The notes under the pieces: model-generated
The model's input: only the letters and a program-made list of their open reading frames with translations
Database searches by the model: none
Told to the model about the DNA's origin: nothing
Position numbers and translations under genes: made by a program
Origin: a virus
DNA: 64,000 nt
Reading direction: 5' to 3' (one strand)
IMG/VR virus record: IMGVR_UViG_3300028536_000014
Span: 180,726-244,725 of that record
Shown: positions 50,825-59,691 of the stretch, piece after piece
Position numbering within the stretch: position 1 is the first letter of the stretch
How the letters are laid out: every line of letters starts with the position of its first letter

Positions 50825-51669
50825 GGAAGGTTTTCTTGAGAAAAGACGGTGGGAAAACTGAAAGGTTTCATCATTATCGCTTTATAAGCTGCTTCCAATA
50901 ACTCTTCTAAAGGAAGAGAGAAATCAAGATAATGAGTTTCAAGTCTTGACCACTCATGAGTCGTATTGAAGAAACCGTGAACTTGTGTGTGATATTCGAT
51001 TGATGCTTGATCAAAACGATTACTTTCTTCTTTACGACCCTGGAGTCGTTCCAGAGCGACTTCTACAGGAAGTTGCCCAACCAAGACTTTATTTGGCCAG
51101 ATAAAATTGGGAACCAGATTATGAAGTGAACGAACGGCCTCTAGACTACGACCTTGATTTTTATCTTCCCTTCGATGATTGACCAGTCCCTGATAGACCA
51201 TAGAGCTGATAACTGTTCGATCAGAGATCACAATTTTGTTTTGCTTGAGTGCAGGTCGTACAACAAGATTCTGCGTCATGAGACGATCAGCTAAGAACAA
51301 CTCCATTTCTTCTTGGAGTGTCAGTTCATTTTTCATGATAGCTTGTCGGATATAAGCACCGGCTTTTGTATATCCAGGTTCCTTAATCGCGATCGTTTTG
51401 ATCCCTTTATTTATCAAGTACTCATAAAGCTTCATGATGAAAGTTGTTTTACCAATTCCATCAGGACCTTCAATGGCGACATAAGGTGTCGTCTGAATCA
51501 AATTAGAAGGTTTCAAAACCATATTTATTGCATCGTTAGGATCAAAATCGATAACATCTACACCAGAAGAACGAATGTATTCTAAATCAGTTTCATCGGC
51601 TTCTATGAAATGAGAAACTCCCATTTGTCGAAAAATCTTATGACCAATTCGAATATATAAAGATTCCAT
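50821..51669 (-). CDS. tmk: Thymidylate (dTMP) kinase with N-terminal extension
   Basis: A 282-residue protein. The P-loop EGPDGIGKTT (67-76) opens the kinase domain; KEPGYTKAGAYIR is the DR(E)PG-type loop, LFLADRLMTQ the Arg helix, and DRTVISSMVYQG the DRY/S block. It phosphorylates dTMP to dTDP. The first ~60 residues (MESLYIRIGHKIF...) are not part of usual Tmk (about 210 residues) and match nothing I know. ATG follows AAGGAG. First gene of the dTTP-supply operon. Confidence 0.9.
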   Translation of the reverse strand: MESLYIRIGHKIFRQMGVSHFIEADETDLEYIRSSGVDVIDFDPNDAINMVLKPSNLIQTTPYVAIEGPDGIGKTTFIMKLYEYLINKGIKTIAIKEPGYTKAGAYIRQAIMKNELTLQEEMELFLADRLMTQNLVVRPALKQNKIVISDRTVISSMVYQGLVNHRREDKNQGRSLEAVRSLHNLVPNFIWPNKVLVGQLPVEVALERLQGRKEESNRFDQASIEYHTQVHGFFNTTHEWSRLETHYLDFSLPLEELLEAAYKAIMMKPFSFPTVFSQENLP

Positions 51670-51698
51670 ACCACACTCCTTTTGTGTTTGACATCCTC

Positions 51699-51720
51699 AT
51701 ATAGAGTATATCTATTCAAT
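51699..51720 (-). promoter_or_regulatory. Leftward phage promoter motif (dTTP operon)
   Basis: Read on the - strand: TTGAATAGATATACTCTATA. A variant of the recurrent motif, about 40 nt upstream of the dTMP kinase start. Confidence 0.65.
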
Positions 51721-51750
51721 TCCTTTTACGAAAAGAAAAATACAACACTT

Positions 51751-51787
51751 TTATACACCAGTCCGCTAAATGCGGACTGGTGTATAA
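51751..51787 (-). terminator. Hairpin terminator of the endolysin unit
   Basis: A 16-bp stem (TTATACACCAGTCCGC) with a 5-nt loop at the endolysin stop. Read leftward it is followed by AAAAGTGTTGTATTTTTC. Confidence 0.85.
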
Positions 51788-51791
51788 ATAG

Positions 51792-52496
51792 TTAATACAA
51801 ATAAGGTCTATATTTAAATAACCTGACTGACATGTCCTGATAGACATGTTCGATGTTAATACTCTTAGGAGAGCTAGTTCCATATATCGCTACGTCACTT
51901 TGGACAAGCGTGGTTTCAACATTACCAAACCAGACATCTGGATTACAACCCTTTGTCATTCCACAAACTCTACGAGATTTCTGGAGATTACCTATTCCAC
52001 CATTGTAAGCAGAGTCAGCGAAAGCCATACGATTAAATGGATCTTTAATGCTTGATAAAGCTTCGTAGTTATCTCGAGTTAAAAGAAGACCAGCACGAAT
52101 CTGAAGATCTGGTCGCTCTTCAATATTTTCCCAAGTAAGATCTTCTAATTCTTCTGGGTATTTCTTTTTAAGATCAGCCAAGGTATCAAAACGAATACCA
52201 CCAGTTTTATTGAAAGCTTTTGTGATCTGAAAAACTCCACATCCAAATTCTCGTGAAGTGTTAAGTTCGGAGTTAGCTGTCCAACATTTTGAATGAGTTA
52301 GACTAATACAAGATTCTTGTTCAATCAAAGCACCGATATAAAACGGGATTGGTGCATCTGGAAAAACAAGATGCTGTTGCTCTTGCACAATGGGAAGCAG
52401 TGGAAGTGCATTTTTCGGAATATAGGTATAAACATCCAAGCAAAATGCACTTCCACTGAAGAGAAGTAATGAAAAGAATGTTAACAACTTATTCAT
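51792..52496 (-). CDS. Secreted lytic-transglycosylase-like endolysin
   Basis: A 234-residue protein with a cleavable signal peptide (about 1-19, MNKLLTFFSLLLFSGSAFC). The mature part has FYIGALIEQESC, which fits the catalytic-Glu helix of SLT-type lysozyme folds (E59 or E61), GCGVFQIT, and ADSAYNGGIGN, the AYNxG motif. It would cleave peptidoglycan glycan strands from the periplasm at lysis. Several cysteines could form disulphides. Follows a small membrane protein that may be the holin. Confidence 0.75.
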   Translation of the reverse strand: MNKLLTFFSLLLFSGSAFCLDVYTYIPKNALPLLPIVQEQQHLVFPDAPIPFYIGALIEQESCISLTHSKCWTANSELNTSREFGCGVFQITKAFNKTGGIRFDTLADLKKKYPEELEDLTWENIEERPDLQIRAGLLLTRDNYEALSSIKDPFNRMAFADSAYNGGIGNLQKSRRVCGMTKGCNPDVWFGNVETTLVQSDVAIYGTSSPKSINIEHVYQDMSVRLFKYRPYLY

Positions 52497-52521
52497 TTTT
52501 CTTCTCCCTTTAAAATTAATA

Positions 52522-52857
52522 TTAATTACTCAAGACTGCTGCTGCTATTACGATAGCCAGTGCGATCATCATAACACCAACACCAATGACAATTTTACCA
52601 GCACCTTCTGGTGTTTGGATCGCGATCTTAATCACACTTTCCAAATCCATGTAGTCCAAAATAGCACGACGTGAAGCATGAAGGAACGATACGAACCACA
52701 CTGCTTTGAGAAGTGTAGAAATCAGAACGATAGTGTTTGCCCCAAACGGAAGATCTTGAATGATGTGCGCGTGTGGGTCGGTAATGATGTATAAAAGAGC
52801 TACCATAATACAACCAATTACCATGAACATATGACGAAAACGAAGATTCTTGATCAC
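52522..52857 (-). CDS. Membrane protein, candidate holin
   Basis: GTG start at 52857 after AGGAG. 111 residues with three hydrophobic segments: about 8-26 (HMFMVIGCIMVALLYII), 41-60 (TIVLISTLLKAVWFVSF) and 87-110 (IVIGVGVMMIALAIVIAAAVL). A three-helix layout next to an endolysin gene fits a class I holin; an unrelated membrane protein cannot be excluded. Confidence 0.5.
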   Translation of the reverse strand: MIKNLRFRHMFMVIGCIMVALLYIITDPHAHIIQDLPFGANTIVLISTLLKAVWFVSFLHASRRAILDYMDLESVIKIAIQTPEGAGKIVIGVGVMMIALAIVIAAAVLSN

Positions 52858-52892
52858 GATTGAACTCCTAAAAAAAGATAAAAAAAGAATAT

Positions 52893-52919
52893 GGACCCTC
52901 AGATAATCTCTGAGGGTCC
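52893..52919 (-). terminator. Hairpin terminator of the baseplate unit
   Basis: An 11-bp stem (GGACCCTCAGA) with a 5-nt loop after the stop at 52926; plus-strand A tracts upstream give a T-rich 3' end for leftward transcripts. Confidence 0.85.
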
Positions 52920-52925
52920 TGTGTT

Positions 52926-53381
52926 TTAATACTGAGCGGTTTCCAATTCCATATTTTCACCAGTCTCTAGCTGGATATAACCTGTTAAGTCTTCAAGTTG
53001 TATTCCGTTTGGATCAGTACCGTCATCGATAATAGGATTAAGGGTCTGAGAAAGTACCGGAAATAAATTCAACGGTAGATCAGAGATAGAGACAAAAACC
53101 GCATAACCAACACCACCAGGTGTGTTAATCACTTCTTCCTGACGAAACGGATTAATGTATGGTGAGTTAGTAAAACGAATGGCGTAGAGTCGAACTTTGA
53201 GATAATCATTATTCACAGTGGTATTGATCTCAAAACCGATTCGAGTATCAACACGTGCTGTAATGAATTGTGAATTAACTGTAGCTGGATCTACGGTGAC
53301 CTGATATTGGTCAAAATAAATCTGAAGAATGATGGTAATAAGTGCATTAATTTCGGACTGAGGAACAACGTTAGTTGCCAT
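52926..53381 (-). CDS. Baseplate/tail-like protein, 151 aa
   Basis: ATG after AAAGGAAGATC. Beta-rich sequence (VTVDPATVNSQFITARV, YAVFVSISDLPLNLFP) with an acidic C-terminus. No enzyme motif. Last gene of a five-gene structural operon (57.0 to 52.9 kb). Confidence 0.55.
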   Translation of the reverse strand: MATNVVPQSEINALITIILQIYFDQYQVTVDPATVNSQFITARVDTRIGFEINTTVNNDYLKVRLYAIRFTNSPYINPFRQEEVINTPGGVGYAVFVSISDLPLNLFPVLSQTLNPIIDDGTDPNGIQLEDLTGYIQLETGENMELETAQY

Positions 53382-53395
53382 GATCTTCCTTTAGG

Positions 53396-53578
53396 TTAAG
53401 AGTTATCAGATGTTTTTTCAAGGAGATCACATTTCCTTAAAAGTTCATCCACTCGAGTTTTATCAAAAACAGTACGATCCCCATTTTGAGTATCGTCAAC
53501 GGTTGTACTGACTTCTTGTTCTTCTATTCGTTTTGAGAATTGAAGTGATTTAAGAATTAACTGTAAACGTTTCCACAT
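53396..53578 (-). CDS. Small charged protein, 60 aa
   Basis: ATG after AGAGGTC. Begins MWKRLQLILKSLQF and continues highly charged with no known motif. Short spacing on both sides supports it as a real gene of the structural operon. Confidence 0.5.
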   Translation of the reverse strand: MWKRLQLILKSLQFSKRIEEQEVSTTVDDTQNGDRTVFDKTRVDELLRKCDLLEKTSDNS

Positions 53579-53590
53579 AAGAATGACCTC

Positions 53591-55012
53591 TTAATTAGAT
53601 CCTGGACTAAATGACTGATCAGAGTCATAATCGGGAAGTTGGATATTAAGTTCGGTTGCAACCGCAATGATACATTTTGTTGCGTATCGATCAGGTTCAC
53701 CTAATGTTCCTTGTCGATTACGGGTCGCATGAACATTTAATAAAGTCGCTTTGACTTCACAGATTATATCGTTTTGCATATAGACGCATTTACACGGCAT
53801 ACCTGGATAGAGCAAACTCTCATCTGAGTTTTCCCAAGCAAAATGTATAACTGTTGCTTGTCTAGCAGATACTTTCGAAATTTCATGATAAGGATTAGAA
53901 GAGATGTCTCTAACAACAGGTGTATAATTAAGTCCATCACCACGATCAATATATCCTACTTCTCGATTAAGACGAGCACGAGAACCGATGGCAGCACCCG
54001 TATCATCGACTTCAATAGGTTTCTTCATCATAGCGTTAGGGTCAAGCATTCGAAACCCTACACCATCATTTAACTGTGTAACATCCGTTGTGTTGACCTG
54101 GATCTTATCTGTAGTAATGACAGCTTCTAACAAACTACCATTAACTCTATAAGTTCGTTCGATATTCTTCGTAAACTTTGGTGGTGCAAAATAAAAGATT
54201 GCCACATTCTGTTCACGTCCACCATCGAAACGATCGAAATCATAAAGAGGATAAACAAACCATGTAGGTGTGTTATTATTATATCGTTGATAATAAACTC
54301 CTAACCCATATTTATAAATACCACCATACTTCTGTTGAAGTATGTTAGGAACTTCACAAATATGAGTACCGGAACTTAAAATAACTTGATTAAAAGGTGC
54401 TGTGTTATCTGGAGGAACGAGATCAAGTCCTGATACAACAGGTGCACCATCTACTTGAATGTTCTGAGCTTCTCCAAGTAAAACAGAAGTGATCAAATCC
54501 TTCGCTGTAATACCACGAAAGATTCCTTGAACCATCTTAACTCGAAGAGGTTCGGCATTACGATCCATAAGCTGGAATTTGATCGTTAGGATCTGAGTAG
54601 AATTCATAGATTGCTGAGAGAAATTTCCAAGATCATTCGTAGTAAAAGATGGACTTTTTGTATCCAATATACATTTATAACGAACTTGTTCAATTTGCTT
54701 ATCAGCATCTTCACTATCACCTATAGATTGTAAATATGTCTTAGTGACAGTAAGTTCAAGATTGTCCTTATTTGGATAGATCAAATAAGCGTAATCACCC
54801 ATCGGAATCATAACTTTGATCTGAACGGTATCCATCATCATTAATAGATAATCACGAACAAAGTCTTCTGATAAGATTTTAAAGATTGGATAATCCTGAG
54901 TGGTTGTATGTAATATCGCACTGAGTCGAGACTTATAGGAAACGTCCGGTCCACTCACAATGTCTCTAACTGTGATATAGACCGGACTACTTTGCCATTT
55001 GGCAACGTCCAT
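53591..55012 (-). CDS. Baseplate hub-like structural protein, 473 aa
   Basis: A 473-residue protein with many beta-strands. Near the C-terminus LLYPGMPCKCVYMQNDIIC has the pattern of hub proteins (gp27/gpD type: PGM-v-v----g...G-i), followed by conserved-looking CIIAVATELNI. No catalytic residues. Position among the 52.9-57.0 kb genes makes a baseplate role likely; family assignment is tentative. Confidence 0.5.
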   Translation of the reverse strand: MDVAKWQSSPVYITVRDIVSGPDVSYKSRLSAILHTTTQDYPIFKILSEDFVRDYLLMMMDTVQIKVMIPMGDYAYLIYPNKDNLELTVTKTYLQSIGDSEDADKQIEQVRYKCILDTKSPSFTTNDLGNFSQQSMNSTQILTIKFQLMDRNAEPLRVKMVQGIFRGITAKDLITSVLLGEAQNIQVDGAPVVSGLDLVPPDNTAPFNQVILSSGTHICEVPNILQQKYGGIYKYGLGVYYQRYNNNTPTWFVYPLYDFDRFDGGREQNVAIFYFAPPKFTKNIERTYRVNGSLLEAVITTDKIQVNTTDVTQLNDGVGFRMLDPNAMMKKPIEVDDTGAAIGSRARLNREVGYIDRGDGLNYTPVVRDISSNPYHEISKVSARQATVIHFAWENSDESLLYPGMPCKCVYMQNDIICEVKATLLNVHATRNRQGTLGEPDRYATKCIIAVATELNIQLPDYDSDQSFSPGSN

Positions 55013-55015
55013 TGT

Positions 55016-55657
55016 TTAATATTCCCTGAATGTATTGTTATTCATCGAAGCTTTAAACCCTTCTTTAAAGCTTCTACGATCTTCATGTTTGATGGGTTCT
55101 GAAACTCCACTATTAGGATTTACGGTCGTTGATAATGCAGACAAACCATTGATGTTAGAAAAGAAGTTTGTCATATTAACACGCTGAACATCAGACATAC
55201 TTCTTGCTAATTCTGACTGAAGTGTTTCAGGTGTAAAAAAGTGTTTAGCATATGGATAGACTAATGCTGCAAATCTATCCATATTAAGAAGATCATCGAT
55301 AGGTGCATCACGAACATTCATACCAACTCGAATATTCTCAAGCCACTGCATGAGGTGAGTTTGAATGGTATCGTAAATATCTTTCGTGTCCTTAACGTTT
55401 ATGACCCTAACAGGCACGTCACGTTTGAAGAATTCTATCATATCGTTAATGGTCATATAACGAGATAACCAATCGTCCTTCAAATCTTGATCAAGTTTCT
55501 TATCTCCTGTTACAATAACACCATTCCGTCGAACATCTTCAACTGTACGAGAATGAAAGACAGGTATACGACATTTATAACGCCAGGTCCATATTCTATC
55601 TGTCATCGTCGGTGTTCGAGTTCCAGCATCTTCGTATCGAGAACCGATCATGTTCAT
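55016..55657 (-). CDS. Structural protein, 213 aa
   Basis: N-terminal part with several Arg/Trp residues (RIWTWRYKCRIPVF), then a helical C-terminal half with an Asn/Ser-rich end. No motif recognised. Separated from neighbours by 3-6 nt, so translated as part of the structural operon. Confidence 0.5.
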   Translation of the reverse strand: MNMIGSRYEDAGTRTPTMTDRIWTWRYKCRIPVFHSRTVEDVRRNGVIVTGDKKLDQDLKDDWLSRYMTINDMIEFFKRDVPVRVINVKDTKDIYDTIQTHLMQWLENIRVGMNVRDAPIDDLLNMDRFAALVYPYAKHFFTPETLQSELARSMSDVQRVNMTNFFSNINGLSALSTTVNPNSGVSEPIKHEDRRSFKEGFKASMNNNTFREY

Positions 55658-55663
55658 TTGTAT

Positions 55664-57040
55664 TTACCGTTCTGTGTATTGTGCGTAACGTGTATCTTTG
55701 ATAAATGTCATAAGAAGTGGTCCGTAATAGAACTGTTCCAGACGAGAGAGTGAGTAATATTGTTTTGTTAATGCAGTTAATTCGTTTAACTGACAGGCAT
55801 TTCCGTTAAGATAATCCCAAGTCACTTTTTCTAATAATGACCAATTATCTTCGTTGTCATAGAAATCTCTGGAAAGAACATAATACAAATCACAGAGAAC
55901 TCGTTTATAGATAATAACATCACCTGTTGCACTTGTAAAAGTATTTGTTCCTTTAGAACAAATATTTCCATTAGGACCTACAGTTTCCTGAAGACCTGGC
56001 ATAGAAGGTTTTGGATAAGGATCACCAGGTATTGCAACTGATGTATCAGTTTGTAATGGATAGACATATTTATCAATGGTAGAAAGCCCAGCCCCAGCGA
56101 TATATGTATCTCTTACAAATTGCCGACGATCTGTCAACCCCATATACTTATTTGCTTGACAAATAAATAAAGGATTACGATCATAGATAGCTCGCCAGAA
56201 CTGAGGCTGCTCCATATAACGATCTTGATCAGATCCAAGTTTCTTGACCATTTGAATAACTTCATGATCCTGAACACTCACAATCTTCAAAATATAATCA
56301 GTTAAGAATTTGTCATAAACTGCACCAGGCTGACCTGGAAGCACCAAAGTCTGATGTGTACGATTCATAAAAGTAGTAAAATAATAATCTACAATTCGAT
56401 TATAATCACGAAACAATTCATCAATTGAATTATGTTCGTCTTCCTTTAAAAGAGGGTTTGATCCTTCAGCTAAACGGTCTCCACTGAAAAAATAGACCTT
56501 CTTAACTTTTGCTAACAGACTGTTCCATGAAGTCTGAGCATTACCTGTTACATCCGTATATCCAACCATTTGGTAATCGACTTTATGAACACTATCACGG
56601 TTCATGCTCATACGTGTTACATCTGTAATTCTGAATAACGCTAATTTACCACGCGTTGTTACAGTGGTAAAGTAATCGTAAGTATTCGGAGTAATATCTG
56701 GATAAATATTAGCAGAACCAACGATCACGCTTAATCCGCTATCAGAATTATAATCCATTTCCAATGGTTTATCAACACGAATATCCAGATTCTTAATTTG
56801 GATATAAGACTGATAAACACCAGATTGAGCAGGATCTACTTCTCGAGGATCGTTGTTCTCACCCAAGATCTGACCGTAGTAAGTGATTGTAAGAGGATAA
56901 CCTTCTACATAGCGAGTTAAGGAATGTAATGCATGATATTTGTCATCGACGACTACACCTTTATAGTCATCTGGTGCGGTTTTAGGTAATTCTGGTTTGG
57001 TCTTATGTTGTGAATTTGGTTTGAAACCAGCGATGGGCAT
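55664..57040 (-). CDS. Structural protein, 458 aa
   Basis: The start is set at 57040 (MPIAGFKPNSQHKTKPEL) because the upstream frame to 57097 runs into the terminator region. Tyr/Asp/Thr-rich, mixed beta/alpha; contains PGQPGAVYDKFLTDYILKIVSVQDH. No enzymatic motif. First gene of the structural operon that ends at 52926. Confidence 0.55.
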   Translation of the reverse strand: MPIAGFKPNSQHKTKPELPKTAPDDYKGVVVDDKYHALHSLTRYVEGYPLTITYYGQILGENNDPREVDPAQSGVYQSYIQIKNLDIRVDKPLEMDYNSDSGLSVIVGSANIYPDITPNTYDYFTTVTTRGKLALFRITDVTRMSMNRDSVHKVDYQMVGYTDVTGNAQTSWNSLLAKVKKVYFFSGDRLAEGSNPLLKEDEHNSIDELFRDYNRIVDYYFTTFMNRTHQTLVLPGQPGAVYDKFLTDYILKIVSVQDHEVIQMVKKLGSDQDRYMEQPQFWRAIYDRNPLFICQANKYMGLTDRRQFVRDTYIAGAGLSTIDKYVYPLQTDTSVAIPGDPYPKPSMPGLQETVGPNGNICSKGTNTFTSATGDVIIYKRVLCDLYYVLSRDFYDNEDNWSLLEKVTWDYLNGNACQLNELTALTKQYYSLSRLEQFYYGPLLMTFIKDTRYAQYTER

Positions 57041-57103
57041 GATAATACTCGGTTGGTGTATTTGATCACAAGATGTTCTGTTTATATATAAAAACAAAAA
57101 AAA

Positions 57104-57128
57104 AAGACCTTAGATTATCTAAGGTCTT
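57104..57128 (-). terminator. Hairpin terminator
   Basis: An 11-bp stem (AAGACCTTAGA) with a 3-nt loop, ending at the stop of the HAD-like gene. A plus-strand A tract (57091-57105) gives a long T run in leftward transcripts. Confidence 0.85.
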
Positions 57129-57135
57129 CTGTTCA

Positions 57136-57726
57136 TCAAAATAATAATTCTAAATCTTTGACTTCGATTTTACCACCAGACACAATATTGGCCAAGAAAC
57201 AATCATAACTCGTGATGATGTTACGAGTCTTCAATGTCAGTGTTAATTTGTCATCACTAAAGAAAGTACCACGAAAGAATTCCATATTTGCATTACCGAC
57301 TGCATCATCGATCAATATTGCATTGGAAACAGATGATTCCAGCAAAGAGTGAGCAATGGAAAAGAAAGTCATCATTTTGTCACCACAGAAATCATTAAAG
57401 TCAGAATAATCTTTAAAATGAATTTTTTTGACTTTCGTGTACAGCTGCTGAATCTTTTTCTTGGTTAGTATGTAATTAGGATTAAATTTAAGATCTAACT
57501 CATGTTCGATTGTTTGTTGAAGTTTGATTTTAAATGTTATCAAATCATCAATATCATCGATAGCATAAGAAAACAATCCTAGTTCTGTGATGTTATCAGA
57601 AAATATATTCTTTCTTTGATGAATTAAACATTTCTTGATGTAATCGATTTTACTATGAAGAATATTACGATCTGACCACGAGTCAATGATCGTTCCCTCC
57701 AAATCTAGAAACAAAACAGTGTTCAT
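57136..57726 (-). CDS. HAD-superfamily-like hydrolase
   Basis: A 196-residue protein. FLDLEGTIIDS (6-16) matches HAD motif I with the nucleophile D8 but Glu instead of Asp two residues on. A helical cap follows, and NAILIDDAVGNANMEF near 138-153 resembles motif IV. HAD enzymes are mostly phosphatases; in phages some act on nucleotides or polynucleotide ends. The changed motif I makes the activity uncertain. ATG after AAAAGGAG. Confidence 0.6.
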   Translation of the reverse strand: MNTVLFLDLEGTIIDSWSDRNILHSKIDYIKKCLIHQRKNIFSDNITELGLFSYAIDDIDDLITFKIKLQQTIEHELDLKFNPNYILTKKKIQQLYTKVKKIHFKDYSDFNDFCGDKMMTFFSIAHSLLESSVSNAILIDDAVGNANMEFFRGTFFSDDKLTLTLKTRNIITSYDCFLANIVSGGKIEVKDLELLF

Positions 57727-57747
57727 CTATAGAACTCCTTTTAATAA

Positions 57748-58305
57748 TTAATCGGAAAGTCGTGTTTCTCCAGATCCATTTGGATGAAGATGATGTTGAT
57801 GACTACTCCAACAATACTGTTGTTCTTTCTTTTGTATGATGTAAATAAGTCCAGTCAAATTGGTTTCAGAATCAACGGACTCGATCTTTTTAATTTCCCA
57901 ATCGTTATCGATTAAAATCTGCTCACATATCTTGATACACCAAATACGAAATACTAGAGCTAGTTCATTGTTCTTGAAACTTTTATGTAGACACATTACT
58001 TTTGTTATTACCGTTTGATGTAAATGATTAGCTTCAAATCGATAACAATTATTTCCTTCATCTAAACCAGACGTCTGAAGTGATAATAGAAATTGTTGAA
58101 GATTGGTATAAAGAAAACCAAAGTAGTACAATGGTTCAAAATAGACCGGTAGTTCTTGTTCTACACTTTGGTATAGTTTCGATTCTGTAAATGGATCGGT
58201 AGTTGATTCTTTTACCACTCGAATAATCGCCAATGCTCTTTCACGATACTGTTGTGAGATGCTAGGGGGAATGCCTTCAAACGGATTATAATATATATTT
58301 GTCAT
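57748..58305 (-). CDS. Hypothetical protein, 185 aa
   Basis: The start is set at 58305 (MTNIYYNPFEGIPPSI) with CAGGAG upstream; the longer frame to 58449 overlaps the promoter motif and terminator. Helical sequence with aromatic residues (YFEPLYYFGFLYTNLQQF) and a His-rich C-terminal end (WSSHQHHLHPNG). Function unknown. Confidence 0.6.
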   Translation of the reverse strand: MTNIYYNPFEGIPPSISQQYRERALAIIRVVKESTTDPFTESKLYQSVEQELPVYFEPLYYFGFLYTNLQQFLLSLQTSGLDEGNNCYRFEANHLHQTVITKVMCLHKSFKNNELALVFRIWCIKICEQILIDNDWEIKKIESVDSETNLTGLIYIIQKKEQQYCWSSHQHHLHPNGSGETRLSD

Positions 58306-58334
58306 AACAAGAACTCCTGACTGAGATGGAAATT

Positions 58335-58354
58335 CACATAAAGTATATGTTATC
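58335..58354 (-). promoter_or_regulatory. Leftward phage promoter motif
   Basis: Read on the - strand: GATAACATATACTTTATGTG, matching the recurrent motif, 30-50 nt upstream of the gene at 58305. Confidence 0.65.
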
Positions 58355-58370
58355 AAAACAAAATACAAAT

Positions 58371-58402
58371 CACACCACTCCAGAACATTCTGGAGTGGTG
58401 TG
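58371..58402 (-). terminator. Hairpin terminator
   Basis: A 15-bp near-perfect stem (CACACCACTCCAGAA) at the stop of the internal-head-like gene at 58406. Confidence 0.85.
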
Positions 58403-58405
58403 TAA

Positions 58406-59602
58406 TTAGACGAGATTCTTTTCAGACAGAGTGGCGTAAGTAATACCACCTTGGATCATTATGTCGATGTACCCACCAAGACGAACACCAGTTTTCATCA
58501 AGTTCGTTGATAAGTGAGAGATTCTTTCAATGAACTTAATCTTAGTACCCACTTTATGATCACGAGCATGAATGTCATCTGTTTTAGTGTAGAAGTTTTC
58601 ATTACGGATATTATCGATAATGGAATTAATGATCTTAGAAGCTTCTTCCATATGAAGAATGTTCTTACCAAGATTGTTTTTAGTTTCTACAAACGTTTGG
58701 ATAAGACTAATCATGTTTTCAATTTCTTTTAAATTCATTGCTTCACAATCTTGCTCTTGAGCATTGTTGTGATCTTCAACTGTCGATTTCGTAAAATAAA
58801 AACTGAATTTACTATAATCAGTTTTATCATTTTCTATTACACGAAATTCATCGTTTCCAGGAAAATATCTGTAATAAGTTCCAGTTTGTGTCATTGAGGA
58901 TTTTCCCCAATTCTTGTATTTTAAATCATCACCAAAATGATCAGCAATCGTCTTCTCAAGATCATCAAGATAATCCATATTGGTTTCCAGATCGGTTATA
59001 CCTTTAATATGGTTTAACCCAGCCAAGAAAATATCAATGACACGAGTATAGTTTTTAGACATTTGTAGGACACTGTCACCGATGGCCCAAACAGTTATAG
59101 AATCCACTTCCTTATAAAGACCAAACCAATTCGATAACGAATGATTTTGAATCTTAGGAGATTTCATCTTACTGTTTGTTTTTACTCCTAATGCTGATTC
59201 AAGTTCTTTAGTCTTAACTTCAGCTTGTTCTGTTTTATGACGATCAAACAGTTCTTTGACTTTCTTGATAAAAGCAGCAAAGAATGCTTTGATCTTTTCC
59301 CAGATAGCTTTTAAAGTATCAACAATTCCGTTTTCCAGAGTTATATGTTGGTCTTCAGAACCAAAACTCTCAATGGCCAACGAATACTGTTTGACTTCTG
59401 ACATACCAAGACGAGCATGAATTGACTTCATCGTAATATCGATTAGAGTCATTTCATTTGATGTTAAGCTTTCTTGAGCGATTCGTTTACCAACTACGAA
59501 TCCTTGAAGTTGTTCCAATGTATCAATCGTCTCAAGACCTTCATCAATATAAGAATCATAATGATTTAGATCTTCAGATGAGTTTTGAATTAAATCATCC
59601 AT
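58406..59602 (-). CDS. Internal head protein paralogue (AT-rich copy)
   Basis: A 398-residue helical protein. The segment DITMKSIHARLGM, then AIE-SF (cleavage motif, residues 76-78), then GIVDTLKAIWEKIKAFFAAF parallels the next gene (SIRVRLGM, SME-SF, GVFDTIKKIWAKIVDF). In phiKZ-like phages such internal head proteins are processed by the prohead protease and packed with DNA. Its codons are AT-rich, unlike its paralogue, suggesting lower expression. It has no visible promoter motif and follows the terminator at 59632-59664. Confidence 0.65.
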   Translation of the reverse strand: MDDLIQNSSEDLNHYDSYIDEGLETIDTLEQLQGFVVGKRIAQESLTSNEMTLIDITMKSIHARLGMSEVKQYSLAIESFGSEDQHITLENGIVDTLKAIWEKIKAFFAAFIKKVKELFDRHKTEQAEVKTKELESALGVKTNSKMKSPKIQNHSLSNWFGLYKEVDSITVWAIGDSVLQMSKNYTRVIDIFLAGLNHIKGITDLETNMDYLDDLEKTIADHFGDDLKYKNWGKSSMTQTGTYYRYFPGNDEFRVIENDKTDYSKFSFYFTKSTVEDHNNAQEQDCEAMNLKEIENMISLIQTFVETKNNLGKNILHMEEASKIINSIIDNIRNENFYTKTDDIHARDHKVGTKIKFIERISHLSTNLMKTGVRLGGYIDIMIQGGITYATLSEKNLV

Positions 59603-59631
59603 GGATGCTCCGCTGTTTACTACATGACAAA

Positions 59632-59664
59632 AGCCACTCCTTCCTATAGAAGGAAGGAGTGGCT
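59632..59664 (-). terminator. Hairpin terminator of the major internal head gene
   Basis: A 14-bp stem (AGCCACTCCTTCCT) with a 5-nt loop, followed leftward by TTTTGT. It lies between the two internal-head paralogues, so may reduce read-through into the second. Confidence 0.85.
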
Positions 59665-59691
59665 GTTCTTTCTCACTTCAGAAAAAAGAGA

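Noticed and set aside
58305-58449. N-terminal extension of the 57748 gene
   Set aside because: It would run through the terminator and promoter motif; the ATG at 58305 has a good ribosome site.
4866-59664. Repeated hairpins as a dispersed repeat family or CRISPR-like array
   Set aside because: Apart from one pair, the stems differ in sequence and each sits at a gene end, so they are terminators.
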